Source: DASPPK01 sp964399235
GTDB lineage: Archaea; Thermoproteota; Bathyarchaeia; Bathyarchaeales; Bathycorpusculaceae
Assembly: GCA_964399235.1 (NCBI GenBank)
Contig: CAYNQC010000001.1
Coordinates: 1-64,000, forward strand
Direction of reading: 5' to 3'
DNA length: 64,000 nt
Part shown: positions 23,020 through 30,813 of the stretch, in pieces
Layout: each line of letters begins with the position of its first letter
Numbering within the stretch: the stretch's first letter is position 1
The notes under the pieces: model-generated
What the model was told of the DNA's origin: nothing
Seen by the model: only the letters and a program-made list of their open reading frames with translations
Databases searched by the model: none
Position numbers and translations under genes: made by a program

Positions 23020-23046
23020 ATAAACATGAAGATTGAGGAGGACGGG

Positions 23047-23310
23047 ATGAGCGAGAAGATCGACACGGCGGGGTTCGAGTACGAGTTGGAGGTGGAGGAG
23101 GAGGAGGACAACCGGAAGTTCTACCAGTACATCACGACCCCGGACGGGAAGAGGCATTGGCTGGATCATACGCCATACCACCGCCTCACCCATGTGGATT
23201 TCGAGGTGTACGTCGCCTTCTACAAGGCGCACGGGCGGTTCCTCCAGAGGGAGGATTTCAACTCCAGCGGGCCGGTTAACAGCGAGGACCTGGTCGCTCT
23301 GAAAGCGTGA
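23047..23310 (+). CDS. Hypothetical acidic protein, 87 aa
   Basis: First gene after P2. ATG 23047 follows TTGAGGAGGACGGG; an in-frame upstream start would lie inside the promoter. Acidic N-terminus (ELEVEEEEDNRKFYQYI) and a HWLDHTPYHRLTHVDFEVY core. The DFEVYVAFYKAHGRF segment suggests a small folded domain; family unknown. Confidence 0.7.
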   Translation: MSEKIDTAGFEYELEVEEEEDNRKFYQYITTPDGKRHWLDHTPYHRLTHVDFEVYVAFYKAHGRFLQREDFNSSGPVNSEDLVALKA

Positions 23311-23317
23311 GGAAGCG

Positions 23318-23494
23318 ATGAAAGACTTGATCGAAGCGGCGGAGGCGATGGTGGCGACGGCCTTCGGGAACACCTCCGGGCTGGACAAGGACGATCAGAT
23401 TTCGGCCATGAAGTTGGCGGCGGCTGCTCTCGATGAAGCCCTCAAGGCGTTCAAGGCCGGGGGAAGCGAGACCGAAGAGACGCTTTTGAGGTGA
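23318..23494 (+). CDS. Hypothetical helical protein, 58 aa
   Basis: ATG 23318 after GTGAGGAAGCG. Mainly Ala-rich helices (LIEAAEAMVATAFG, ISAMKLAAAALDEALKAF). Ends three bases before the next ATG. Function unknown. Confidence 0.6.
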   Translation: MKDLIEAAEAMVATAFGNTSGLDKDDQISAMKLAAAALDEALKAFKAGGSETEETLLR

Positions 23495-23497
23495 AGG

Positions 23498-23734
23498 ATG
23501 ACTCCGAAGCGGTTCGAGGAACTGAAGCGGTTGGTATCTCGCGTGGATGCTCCACTCGAAGAATGCCTGGACGAGATCGAGGAACTGACCGAGCGGTTGC
23601 GGGAGACGCTCAAGGCCGGGGATTGGGCTCGCGGGGAAGCCACCGAGGCGAAGGGCCGAGCGGTGGTGGCAGAGCAGCGTTTGCGGGAGATGACGAAGGA
23701 ACGGGACGAGGCGGTCAAGGTCAAGAAGGGGTGA
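23498..23734 (+). CDS. Hypothetical coiled-coil protein, 78 aa
   Basis: ATG 23498 follows TGAGGTGAAGG. Heptad-like helix throughout; shares RLREMTKERD with the protein at 855. Function unknown. Confidence 0.65.
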   Translation: MTPKRFEELKRLVSRVDAPLEECLDEIEELTERLRETLKAGDWARGEATEAKGRAVVAEQRLREMTKERDEAVKVKKG

Positions 23735-23738
23735 TCCG

Positions 23739-23966
23739 ATGACGAAGGCGCAGGCGGAAAAGATCGTCGAGACCCTGGCGGAGGAAGGCATCGAGGCCAG
23801 CATCCGAGACGACTACTCGGGGCGGTGCATGTACGGGGCGACCTGCGTAGCGATCATCTGCGCCGACGTGGTCGCGGTGGGGTTCGCTGCCGGGAAGGCG
23901 CGGATCCCCTTCAAGGACCGCCCCAAGCGCCAGGACAACATGGGCCTGAGCATGGTCCTCTACTAA
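23739..23966 (+). CDS. Hypothetical protein, 75 aa
   Basis: ATG 23739 follows AAGGGGTGATCCG. Alpha/beta pattern: KIVETLAEEGIEASIRDDYSG then VAIICADVVAVGFAAGKARI. Could be a small ferredoxin-like fold but no motif identifies it. Confidence 0.65.
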   Translation: MTKAQAEKIVETLAEEGIEASIRDDYSGRCMYGATCVAIICADVVAVGFAAGKARIPFKDRPKRQDNMGLSMVLY

Positions 23967-23983
23967 GGCTCACGGAGGGGAAG

Positions 23984-24187
23984 ATGAAGCTGGTCGGGAT
24001 CGAGATCGACGGCGGGGAAACGAAGTGCGAGAAGTGCGCATTCTGCCTGAAGACGCGGGCGAGCAAGAGCTGCCTCCTCTTCGGGAAATCCCTGAAGGAC
24101 GAGAACGGAAGCCTTCGGCTGCCGGAATGCCTGGAGGCCGAGACCCGCGTCTGCGGGATGGCCTACACGGCGAGGGAGAGATCATGA
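23984..24187 (+). CDS. Cys-rich small protein, 67 aa
   Basis: ATG 23984 follows ACGGAGGGGAAG. Six Cys (CEKCAFC, SKSCLLF, PECLE, RVCG) suggest a metal site. Overlaps the next gene by ATGA. Confidence 0.65.
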   Translation: MKLVGIEIDGGETKCEKCAFCLKTRASKSCLLFGKSLKDENGSLRLPECLEAETRVCGMAYTARERS

Positions 24188-24375
24188 GGACGACCTACTG
24201 GCTGTACCACGGCAAAAAGGTCGTGGGTTCCGTGCGGGCGGAAGAGGGGCTCTCGATTCGAGAAGTCATCTCCTTGGCCTTGAAGGCGCATGACGCGATT
24301 CCGTTATGCGACGTCGGTGAGGCTCCTTTCGAGCGCCGCTACGCGATTCAAAACGCCCAAGTGAAATTGTTTTGA
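24184..24375 (+). CDS. Hypothetical protein, 63 aa
   Basis: ATG 24184 within the ATGA overlap. Begins RTTYWLYHGKKVVGSV; no motif recognised. Confidence 0.6.
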   Translation: MRTTYWLYHGKKVVGSVRAEEGLSIREVISLALKAHDAIPLCDVGEAPFERRYAIQNAQVKLF

Positions 24376-24385
24376 ACGAGGAGCG

Positions 24386-24553
24386 ATGAAGAAGGACAAG
24401 CGGGTTCGGGACTGGGTGAGCGGCTACCTGAGCATCGACGCCAGCAAGTTGAGCGACGCCGACGTCCTGAAGGTTGCGAAGTACCTCCTCGGCGCGATGG
24501 CCTTGGAGACCCCTGTCCTCGCCTCGGTGCATCGGAAGGAACTGGGGCTCTGA
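24386..24553 (+). CDS. Hypothetical protein, 55 aa
   Basis: ATG 24386 after CGAGGAGCG. Basic start followed by a helix (SDADVLKVAKYLLGAMAL). Function unknown. Confidence 0.55.
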   Translation: MKKDKRVRDWVSGYLSIDASKLSDADVLKVAKYLLGAMALETPVLASVHRKELGL

Positions 24554-24566
24554 AAGAGGGGGCGCG

Positions 24567-24677
24567 ATGAAGGGCGTTTGCTCAAAGTGCGGTCGCAAGG
24601 TCGGGCACCTCAACAGGCGCGAGGGCGAGCACTGGGAGATGTTCCTCTGCGACAGGTGCGAGAAGAAGGAGACGTAG
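24567..24677 (+). CDS. Small zinc-ribbon protein, 36 aa
   Basis: ATG 24567 after GAGGGGGCGCG. CSKC and CDRC pairs 22 residues apart form a minimal zinc ribbon. One of several such mini-proteins in this operon. Confidence 0.6.
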   Translation: MKGVCSKCGRKVGHLNRREGEHWEMFLCDRCEKKET

Positions 24678-24680
24678 CCA

Positions 24681-24854
24681 TTGAGACTTCCAGACATCAA
24701 GGTCAATCGGGTCCTCCTCTGCGCGGACTGCGTCCAGGCGTTCAAGAGCGAGGTGAGGGGGAAGGCGCTCTGCCTCACTCTCAAGAAGGAGGTCGGCCTG
24801 TGCGACCAGGCTTGCCGCCGGGTCGTGGCGAAGCCGGTGGGGGGTAGCCGATGA
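24681..24854 (+). CDS. Small Cys-rich protein, 57 aa
   Basis: TTG start at 24681, three bases after the previous stop. CADC and CDQAC suggest metal binding. Ends in an ATGA overlap with the next gene. The weak start lowers confidence. Confidence 0.5.
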   Translation: MRLPDIKVNRVLLCADCVQAFKSEVRGKALCLTLKKEVGLCDQACRRVVAKPVGGSR

Positions 24855-25027
24855 TCCGGAGGCTGGTAGACTTCTTCCTGGGGTGCCTTGTCCTTGGGCA
24901 CAAGCCCGAGATGGTGGTGGAGACATGGAAGACCTGGGGGATCAGCAAGAGGAAGGGCAAGGGGGTCCACCGGAAGCATCGGCGGACCTTCGTTCGGTGC
25001 GCCAGGTGCGGGAAGGAACTGGAATGA
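24851..25027 (+). CDS. Small basic protein with CARC motif, 58 aa
   Basis: ATG 24851 in an ATGA overlap; ends in another at 25024. Hydrophobic N-terminus (RLVDFFLGCLVLGHKP) then a basic tail and CARCGKE. Function unknown. Confidence 0.55.
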   Translation: MIRRLVDFFLGCLVLGHKPEMVVETWKTWGISKRKGKGVHRKHRRTFVRCARCGKELE

Positions 25028-25236
25028 AGAAGCCCGCGAAGAACAAGAAGATGACGGCCCAGGAGCAGGGGAGGCTCTACCGCATCTGCTACGACAGCAA
25101 GGCGGGCCGGGGCCTCTCCTCGCTCGCAGACCAGAAGTTCATCATGGACATGTTCGAGAAGTACCAGGATGAATACGTGGAGATCCACGGCAAGGCGGCG
25201 AAACAGGCAGTGGAAGACGCCACGCCGAAAGCGTAG
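25024..25236 (+). CDS. Hypothetical protein, 70 aa
   Basis: ATG 25024 in an ATGA overlap. Basic start, then helices (SLADQKFIMDMFEKYQDEYVEI). Function unknown. Confidence 0.6.
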   Translation: MKKPAKNKKMTAQEQGRLYRICYDSKAGRGLSSLADQKFIMDMFEKYQDEYVEIHGKAAKQAVEDATPKA

Positions 25237-25244
25237 GGGGCCGA

Positions 25245-25457
25245 ATGAGCCGGATGCCCAACCCATCGCCGGAAGTCCAGCTCGCCTTGGGAAGGCTGTT
25301 TCGGATGCTCAGTCGGCCCTGGCAACCGGGCGACGACGCCGTGTTCTTCAAGTGCCGGGCGATCATCTTGGACGCCGCTGACGAGGCCGGGATCGTCCCG
25401 AAGGACGACCGGGTGAACTGGGCGCGGGACAGGCTCAAGGGAGCGCAGGGGGATTGA
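25245..25457 (+). CDS. Hypothetical protein, 70 aa
   Basis: ATG 25245 after AGGGGGCCGA. Last gene of the P2 unit. Contains DAVFFKCRAIILDAADEAGI; no family recognised. Confidence 0.6.
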   Translation: MSRMPNPSPEVQLALGRLFRMLSRPWQPGDDAVFFKCRAIILDAADEAGIVPKDDRVNWARDRLKGAQGD

Positions 25458-25476
25458 CGAATAATTTTTATTACCC

Positions 25477-25504
25477 TTGACAAAGTAGGCTAATTATATA
25501 TACT
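25477..25504 (+). promoter_or_regulatory. Promoter P3 (TTGACA-16-TATACT)
   Basis: TTGACA 25477-25482, TATACT 25499-25504, preceded by an AT-rich ATAATTTTTATTAC tract that could act as an UP element or end the preceding transcript. Confidence 0.85.
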
Positions 25505-25531
25505 ATAGTGTAAGATGAGTAGGAGGAATCG

Positions 25532-25837
25532 GTGGAAGCCGATAGGACCGTGAACATGACCGACATGCCCCTGTCCGGGTTCAAGGACGGGGACACCTTG
25601 TACGTTCAGCGGATGGAGCACGGCTACACCACCTTCTTGCTCTGCGCGTTCCGGGGCCTGCTGGGAGGGGGAACGGTCGTCGCAGACGTCCTTCACGTTT
25701 GGCCCGAGTACGTCAAGAAGTGGGATGGGAAGCGGATCTCTACCGTGACGAGGAAGTGCTTCCTGTGGGGGAAGTCCGAGGGTGAGGTTGACCCGAGGTG
25801 CCACTGGTTCAAGAACGCGAGGGAGAAGGCGACGTAA
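25532..25837 (+). CDS. Hypothetical protein, 101 aa
   Basis: GTG 25532 with GTAGGAGGAATCG just upstream, preferred to ATG 25556. Beta-rich (DGDTLYVQRMEHGYTTFLLC). First gene of the P3 unit. Function unknown. Confidence 0.65.
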   Translation: MEADRTVNMTDMPLSGFKDGDTLYVQRMEHGYTTFLLCAFRGLLGGGTVVADVLHVWPEYVKKWDGKRISTVTRKCFLWGKSEGEVDPRCHWFKNAREKAT

Positions 25838-25849
25838 GGAGGCCGGGGC

Positions 25850-26050
25850 ATGAAGTTCAGAATCACCATGAAGGATCCCGACGGCGTCCACGACGGGCTG
25901 AGGGAAGCGGACAAGAGTGAGGGGGCGGGGCAGGGCTTTGGTTACGATGAACGCGTTGAACTCCTGAAAAAGTGGTTCAAGTACCGGGAGTACCTGACGG
26001 TCGAGATCGACACGGACGCGAAGACCATCGTGGTCGTGGACCAGGAATGA
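25850..26050 (+). CDS. Hypothetical protein, 66 aa
   Basis: ATG 25850 after AAGGAGGCCGGGGC. Starts KFRITMKDPDGVHDGL and ends in beta strands (YLTVEIDTDAKTIVVVD), typical of small phage proteins with a single alpha/beta fold. Family unknown. Confidence 0.65.
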   Translation: MKFRITMKDPDGVHDGLREADKSEGAGQGFGYDERVELLKKWFKYREYLTVEIDTDAKTIVVVDQE

Positions 26051-26063
26051 ACGGAGGATCTCC

Positions 26064-26516
26064 GTGATCGTCAAACTGAAATCCGAGCGCAAGGGGGGTC
26101 ACGTTCACGAGCGCGTGTTCGTCGGACCCGACGAGGGGCACCTCGCCCTGGCGGGGAAGCTGGTGTTCGACATCGGGCAGTGGCAGGCATTCGGTGCGGC
26201 CCTGCTCCTCGGGGCGAGCAAGATGCACGGGAACGTGAAGGTGCTGACGGAGGGGGACGAGCAAGTCGTCGGTGGGTTCGACGACATCCCGGAAGTCACC
26301 ACGGGGAGGAAGGCGGAGGAGCCCCCTCGGTCCATGAAGGAAAGAGCCTTCCGGTTCCCGAACACGCCCACCGGAGCCATCGCCATGGCGCGGGGAGGGG
26401 TGGAGGATTGTCCGCACGGGCGCGTATTCCCGACGGCCAGCGACACGTCTGCCTCGTACTGGGTGTGCGCCGATTGCAATGCGTGGATCACCGTGCCGAG
26501 GCCGGGAGGAGGGTAG
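26064..26516 (+). CDS. Hypothetical protein with C-terminal CxxC, 150 aa
   Basis: GTG 26064 after ACGGAGGATCTCC. N-terminal half is alpha/beta (IVKLKSERKGGHVHERVFV); the C-terminus has CPHG then CADC, a possible zinc ribbon. It abuts the next gene. Confidence 0.65.
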   Translation: MIVKLKSERKGGHVHERVFVGPDEGHLALAGKLVFDIGQWQAFGAALLLGASKMHGNVKVLTEGDEQVVGGFDDIPEVTTGRKAEEPPRSMKERAFRFPNTPTGAIAMARGGVEDCPHGRVFPTASDTSASYWVCADCNAWITVPRPGGG

Positions 26517-27095
26517 ATGAGGACGTTTCATATCGGGGACAAGGTTCACTGGACGAGCCAGTCCGCAGGACGCCGGAAGGCGAAGGACGGGGTGGTCGTC
26601 GCAAAAGTCCAGGCTGACGAAATAATCAGTATCGCCTTGCAGCGACTTTCCTTCACGGGCCTCCATCTGACCTTCGATGCCGGACCCAGCGCGAGGAACC
26701 ACGAATCCTACATCGTGGACGTGAACGGAATGCTCTACTGGCCCAGGGTGAACCTGTTGAGGCTTGAAGGCGAGAGCGAGCCTCACGGGGTTTCCGAGCC
26801 CGGATGCAAGCCCCTCAAGCCCGGCCCCGGGTGCGACTGCGGGCAGTGCCAGTTCAGGAAGCAGTGCGAAGATCACGTAAAGAAGAAGTGGAATCTCGAT
26901 GTATTGGTGGCGGCGGTGGAGAGGTACGAGGCCATCGAAGCGGAGTACGCGCCGTACCGCAACCGCGACCGGGTGAACGAACCGAAGGGAACTCTGGACG
27001 AGGCAGATCGTATCGCAGGTCTTTCGATGCGGCAGGACAGGGTCGTGCGCGAGGCCGCCATCGCTTTCGTGCGGGGGCTGGGGAGGAAGGGATGA
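26517..27095 (+). CDS. Hypothetical protein, 192 aa
   Basis: ATG 26517 directly after the previous stop, with GGGAGGAGGG as ribosome-binding site. The N-terminal 80 residues resemble a beta-barrel of SH3 type (DKVHWTSQSAGRRKAKDGVV). The middle has a Cys cluster (CKPLKPGPGCDCGQCQF). The C-terminus is helical. No function assigned. Confidence 0.65.
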   Translation: MRTFHIGDKVHWTSQSAGRRKAKDGVVVAKVQADEIISIALQRLSFTGLHLTFDAGPSARNHESYIVDVNGMLYWPRVNLLRLEGESEPHGVSEPGCKPLKPGPGCDCGQCQFRKQCEDHVKKKWNLDVLVAAVERYEAIEAEYAPYRNRDRVNEPKGTLDEADRIAGLSMRQDRVVREAAIAFVRGLGRKG

Positions 27096-27556
27096 CGATC
27101 AAGATCCACAGCAAGGACTGCTCCCTCTGCCAACTGTTCGTGATGACCGGGTTCGACGGCGGCAGCGCGGACTACGACTGTCTCCTCCGCGCCTACGACT
27201 GTTCCAAGGACGTTCCGGGGGAGTTATGCCCGGGGCCTGGAGAGTACGAGCTCGTGCCGGTGGGATACGTCAAGCGAATGGCGGGCGGGTTCGGAACCCT
27301 CGCGGCACGTTGCGCCGGGTTGGAGAACGAGGTGAAGCGGCTGGGCAAGGAGAACTCCGAGCTGAAGGTATGCCTGGAGGGGGCGAACCAAGTCGTCCTC
27401 TCGTCTGCGCGGGAGGCTGAGGCGCTGGCAACCAAGGTGGAGGAGTTGCAGTCCGCCAGGGAGCGGGACGGGTCGGATCGGGCCTTCCGTGAGATGAGGG
27501 CGAGGGTGGATTCCAAGAAGAACGGTTCAGGGGGTGACAGCCTGGGCAAGACGTAG
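27092..27556 (+). CDS. Hypothetical protein with coiled coil, 154 aa
   Basis: ATG 27092 overlaps the previous stop. Residues 8-50 carry Cys (CSLCQLF, CLLRAYDC, LCPG); residues 75-140 form a coiled coil (LENEVKRLGKENSELKV and onwards). May oligomerise. Function unknown. Confidence 0.65.
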   Translation: MTIKIHSKDCSLCQLFVMTGFDGGSADYDCLLRAYDCSKDVPGELCPGPGEYELVPVGYVKRMAGGFGTLAARCAGLENEVKRLGKENSELKVCLEGANQVVLSSAREAEALATKVEELQSARERDGSDRAFREMRARVDSKKNGSGGDSLGKT

Positions 27557-27716
27557 CTCATGAATCCCGGGGGGAAACCCCAGCGGGAAGGAATGTGGCG
27601 GGTGACCTAAACCAGAAGGCATGGAGCCCGCCGGAAGCCCAGGTGGTTGTGAGCGGCCCCCGACCGTTTTTTGAGGAGGCCTTGATGGTTGCGCAGATCA
27701 TCGGGGAGGAGAAGCC
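27557..27716. other. Short spacer, no supported gene
   Basis: Three tiny frames (11-17 codons, ATG at 27560, near 27632 and near 27685) occur here, one after a GGAGG. None is long enough to support. A GGGGGGAAACCCC-type hairpin near 27570 may be structural. Confidence 0.4.
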
Positions 27717-27944
27717 GTGAAGGTATTCACCAAGGCCGTCTCGAAGTGCGAGGAGTGCCCGAACTTCCGAAGCGATAAACATGACCCCAACCCCGATGTC
27801 GGGATGGGCCGGGGCGATTGGTGCAGGGTAACCGGCGGGTGCTTACCCACCACCTTCAACGAACTTATTCGGGACCGGGGGGTGAAAAAGGACTGGCCGG
27901 ATATCCCCGCCTGGTGCCCGCTATCGGAGGAGAAGAAGCCATGA
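27717..27944 (+). CDS. Small Cys-rich protein, 75 aa
   Basis: GTG 27717 follows GGAGGAGAAGCC. Cys at CEECPNF, WCRV, GCLP and WCPL; the layout resembles small phage proteins with a CxxCPN start and a PAWCPL end. Overlaps the next ATG. Confidence 0.7.
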   Translation: MKVFTKAVSKCEECPNFRSDKHDPNPDVGMGRGDWCRVTGGCLPTTFNELIRDRGVKKDWPDIPAWCPLSEEKKP

Positions 27945-28192
27945 AGGGCGAGTGGTGTTCAGGCGGCGGGAAGGGGGTTGAGGGGGGCCTTCAGTCGGTC
28001 CAGCCAAATAGGCGGAGGACACGGTGCCCCGAGTGCAACCGTCTCCTAATGCTTCAGCAGCGCGACTGCGAGGCTGAAAACCCCATCAGCGGGGAGTGCT
28101 GGCATGAGATCCTTCCCCCGCACCGGGTCAAGGTCAAGCGTCCAAGGATGCCGAGCAGAAGGAGCGGGTCATGCCGAGCAAGGTCACGGTGA
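27941..28192 (+). CDS. Small Cys-rich protein, 83 aa
   Basis: ATG 27941 after GGAGGAGAAGAAGCC. CPEC near residue 29 and further Cys (DCEAENPISGECWHEILPPH) form a likely zinc site with His. Basic C-terminus. Overlaps the next gene by 22 bases. Confidence 0.6.
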   Translation: MKGEWCSGGGKGVEGGLQSVQPNRRRTRCPECNRLLMLQQRDCEAENPISGECWHEILPPHRVKVKRPRMPSRRSGSCRARSR

Positions 28193-28389
28193 TCGACCTT
28201 TCCAAGTACACGTTCCAGCCGATGGAGAGCTCCTGGTGTCCGTGTGGAGCCCGAGTATTCCTTCTTTCCCCGAGGGGGCCGGAGGCATTGGATCCTTCGT
28301 CTCCCATCTTTTTCCTGTGCGCCAAGTGCGGGAGGATCGCCCAGGCCGGGGTGGGAGAGATCTCCCCCCCGGAGGAGGGACGATCGTGA
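28171..28389 (+). CDS. Small zinc-ribbon protein, 72 aa
   Basis: ATG 28171 with AGAAGGAGCGG upstream. CPCG and CAKCG pairs about 28 residues apart. Overlaps the next GTG start. Confidence 0.6.
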   Translation: MPSKVTVIDLSKYTFQPMESSWCPCGARVFLLSPRGPEALDPSSPIFFLCAKCGRIAQAGVGEISPPEEGRS

Positions 28390-28625
28390 CGCCGGATCGA
28401 AAGCCTCATCGATTCAACTGCGAGATGGATCAGTGCCACGCGGCGTTGAGGGACCTTGGGAGGGCGTTCACGGGCAAAGAGTGCATCCAGGTCATCTCCG
28501 ATACGGCGAAGGTGGACTGGGAGACGGCCAAGACCCTGCTCCTCGTCATGAACATCATGGGCTACGTTGAGGACCTTGAGGAGGACTCCAGCGGCAAGAC
28601 CATGTACCGGGCGGGAGGAACGTAA
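28386..28625 (+). CDS. Hypothetical protein, 79 aa
   Basis: GTG 28386 after CCGGAGGAGGGACG. Helical; ECIQVISDTAKVDWETAKTLL resembles a winged-helix or replication-adaptor helix pattern, but no family is assigned. Confidence 0.6.
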   Translation: MTPDRKPHRFNCEMDQCHAALRDLGRAFTGKECIQVISDTAKVDWETAKTLLLVMNIMGYVEDLEEDSSGKTMYRAGGT

Positions 28626-28996
28626 TGCCGACGAAGACCGTCTTCTGCGATGTCTCTGTGGCGGGAACCGTGTACCGTCTGGGGGAGGGGGCGAAGGCCA
28701 CGGTGGGTATCATCACCCTGTCGGACGGAAGGATGGGGCAGATTCGCGTCGGGATGGGAGGGGTCGTTCCGACTTGCTGGGTGGTGTGGCTCAAACCCCC
28801 GAAGGCGAAGAAGGCTCCTCGGAGCGGGAAGAAGCGTCGGACGGGGAGGGATACTTGCTGCCTCAAGTGCGATCGCCGCTTCTTGGCTGATCTGGATGGG
28901 TGTTACGATGAGAAGTGTCTGAAGAATCCGGACACCTGCAAGGGCAGGACCAATGGGGAGGCCCCTTGCACGGTTTGTCGAAGATACAAGGAGTAG
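28625..28996 (+). CDS. Hypothetical protein with C-terminal Cys motifs, 123 aa
   Basis: ATG 28625 after GGGAGGAACGTA. N-terminal beta-rich domain (TVYRLGEGAKATVGIITL), basic linker, then Cys pairs CCLKC, DGCYDEKC, DTC and CTVC. Likely zinc-binding tail. Confidence 0.65.
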   Translation: MPTKTVFCDVSVAGTVYRLGEGAKATVGIITLSDGRMGQIRVGMGGVVPTCWVVWLKPPKAKKAPRSGKKRRTGRDTCCLKCDRRFLADLDGCYDEKCLKNPDTCKGRTNGEAPCTVCRRYKE

Positions 28997-28999
28997 CCG

Positions 29000-29278
29000 A
29001 TGGTGGGAGAAATCAGATTTCTCCGGCCCGAGGAGGTCGGGGAGGGCGTTTGGAAATTCGTGAGGGTCGGTGGGCAGTACCGATTCTTCGACCTTTCTCA
29101 TCGGCATGCGGATGCGGTGGACGAGGATGATCGTTCGAGGACGACCGAGGCTGGGGTCGTCGGCGTCTTCTTCGGCGGGGCTTTCCGTGTTCTGGAGTCC
29201 TCATCGGTAACGCTTCAGCTTTCCGGGGTGGACAAGGAAGCCTTGGCGCGGGCGCTGGGGAGAAGGGCGCTTGGGTGA
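29000..29278 (+). CDS. Hypothetical protein, 92 aa
   Basis: ATG 29000 three bases after the previous stop region. Beta-rich (GVWKFVRVGGQYRFFDLSH). Overlaps the methyltransferase start. Confidence 0.6.
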   Translation: MVGEIRFLRPEEVGEGVWKFVRVGGQYRFFDLSHRHADAVDEDDRSRTTEAGVVGVFFGGAFRVLESSSVTLQLSGVDKEALARALGRRALG

Positions 29279-30771
29279 TGCCAGCAGGAAACCTTGGCCC
29301 CTACGAGTTGAATCGGGTCCATCTGGGGAGAAGCCCCGAGTGCCTGAAGGCGATCCCCGATGGGACCGTCCACACCTGCATCACCAGCCCCCCCTACTGG
29401 GGCCTTCGTGATTATGGAACGGCCAAGTGGGAGGGGGGAGATCCTTCCTGTGATCACCGGGCTCCGTCGAGATTCGATTACCCCTTGAAGTCGGGGCTCG
29501 GACCCACGGGATCCCAGAAGCAGGATTCCAACCTTGGAAGCGGCCAGGCGACCTTTCGTTCCGTCTGTGGAAAATGCGGGGCCAAGCGCATCGATCCCCA
29601 GATCGGACTCGAACCAACACCCGAGGAATTCATCGCCAAGATGGTCGAGGTGTTCCGAGAGGTGAGGCGGGTGCTGCATCCAATGGGTACCCTTTGGCTG
29701 AATCTTGGAGATTCGTATGCAAGTGCATGGGCGTGTAATAGACGGAACGTAATAGGTTCGGGATCTCTTCAGCACGGCAAACGGGGGGATCGCCCCAATC
29801 GGTTGGTGAATGGGCTGAAGGAAAAAGACCTCATCATGATTCCTGCCCAGGTTGCCTTGGCCTTACGGGCAGACGGCTGGTACCTCCGATCCCAGATTCC
29901 GTGGATCAAGCGGAATTCTATGCCTGAATCCACGGCAGACCGGCCCTCGTCCGCTGTCGAGTACGTCTACCTTTTCTCGAAGGGGGAGAGGTACTTCTTC
30001 GACATGGAGGCGATCAAGGTGGTTTCCGAATCCAAGGACTGGCACGGGATTGGCCCGAAGCATGGAGGAGAGCGAAATCGGGGAGAGAAGTATAGGCCGA
30101 TGGAAACCCATGCCTCTCGGAACCGGCGCAACTCCGACTGGTTCTTGGAATCCTGGCAGGGGTTGTGGGAGGAGGATGGGGAGCTGCTTGGATTCGTCGT
30201 GAACCCGAAGGCGTGTTCCGACGCCCACTTTGCGACGTTTCCGTCCAAGCTGATCGAGCCAATGATCCTGGCCGGTACGAGCGAGAAGGGATGCTGCCCG
30301 AAGTGCGGGGAGCCGTGGAAGAGGGTGGTGGAAAAGTCGCGTGTGACGCCGATTGACTACTCCGGAAAACACTCGACGGGCAGTGTACCGCAGGCCGCTG
30401 GCCGCCGCATGCTGGCGAACATTCATGCCAGACGGGAATCAGGGGAGCCGCATGACAACCCGTTTCCGTCTGCCCGCACCGTCGGCTGGCAGCCGACGTG
30501 TAACTGCCCTGGCCTCGACGGGGACCATCCAGGCTCTGACTGCGCGGAGGAGGACAACTGGCCCAGGGTTCCTTGTATCGTCTTGGACCCCTTCGCTGGA
30601 ACAGGGACGACCGTGGTGGCGGCGATGGCGCACGGCAGGAGCGGGATCGGATTCGACATCTCCGAGGAGTACGTGGGGAAGATCGCGGGGGTGAAGGTGG
30701 AAGCGGCGAAGAAGGGGTTCACCATGGAAGAGGTTAGGCGGGGGCAACGATCGCTCTTTGAAGAGAAATGA
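29278..30771 (+). CDS. Second beta-class DNA methyltransferase, 497 aa
   Basis: Motif IV TSPPYW at residues 36-41 and motif I DPFAGTGTT at 437-445 give the beta-class order. Compared with the paralogue at 1322 it has an extra Cys-containing insert (FRSVCGKCGAKRI) and a zinc-like pair near residue 343 (CCPKCGEPW). Shared strings such as EVFREVRRVL and LWLNLGDSYAS show recent common ancestry, yet the differing middle (target recognition) parts suggest different DNA targets. ATG 29278 or GTG 29275 are both possible. The gene at 30814 follows and may be a nuclease-like partner. Confidence 0.9.
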   Translation: MPAGNLGPYELNRVHLGRSPECLKAIPDGTVHTCITSPPYWGLRDYGTAKWEGGDPSCDHRAPSRFDYPLKSGLGPTGSQKQDSNLGSGQATFRSVCGKCGAKRIDPQIGLEPTPEEFIAKMVEVFREVRRVLHPMGTLWLNLGDSYASAWACNRRNVIGSGSLQHGKRGDRPNRLVNGLKEKDLIMIPAQVALALRADGWYLRSQIPWIKRNSMPESTADRPSSAVEYVYLFSKGERYFFDMEAIKVVSESKDWHGIGPKHGGERNRGEKYRPMETHASRNRRNSDWFLESWQGLWEEDGELLGFVVNPKACSDAHFATFPSKLIEPMILAGTSEKGCCPKCGEPWKRVVEKSRVTPIDYSGKHSTGSVPQAAGRRMLANIHARRESGEPHDNPFPSARTVGWQPTCNCPGLDGDHPGSDCAEEDNWPRVPCIVLDPFAGTGTTVVAAMAHGRSGIGFDISEEYVGKIAGVKVEAAKKGFTMEEVRRGQRSLFEEK

Positions 30772-30813
30772 TGGCATTTCTCCAGCAACCTTCCGGGTTA
30801 GCCAGGAGGAGCC

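Larger units (their letters stand above)
22420..23046. other. Non-coding or unresolved stretch with scaffold gap
   Basis: No gene is supported. The left part has short CGCATGACGCGC-like repeats, the centre is the N gap, and the right part has G-runs and a T-run before promoter P2. Composition differs from the flanks. It also contains a 16-base sequence (TTCCGGGGGGAAGATT at 22961-22976) repeated at 58028. Confidence 0.6.

Noticed and set aside
22857..23036. Forward frame of about 58 codons ahead of the 23047 gene
   Set aside because: It runs straight through promoter P2 and its -10 box, has no ribosome-binding site and no motif.
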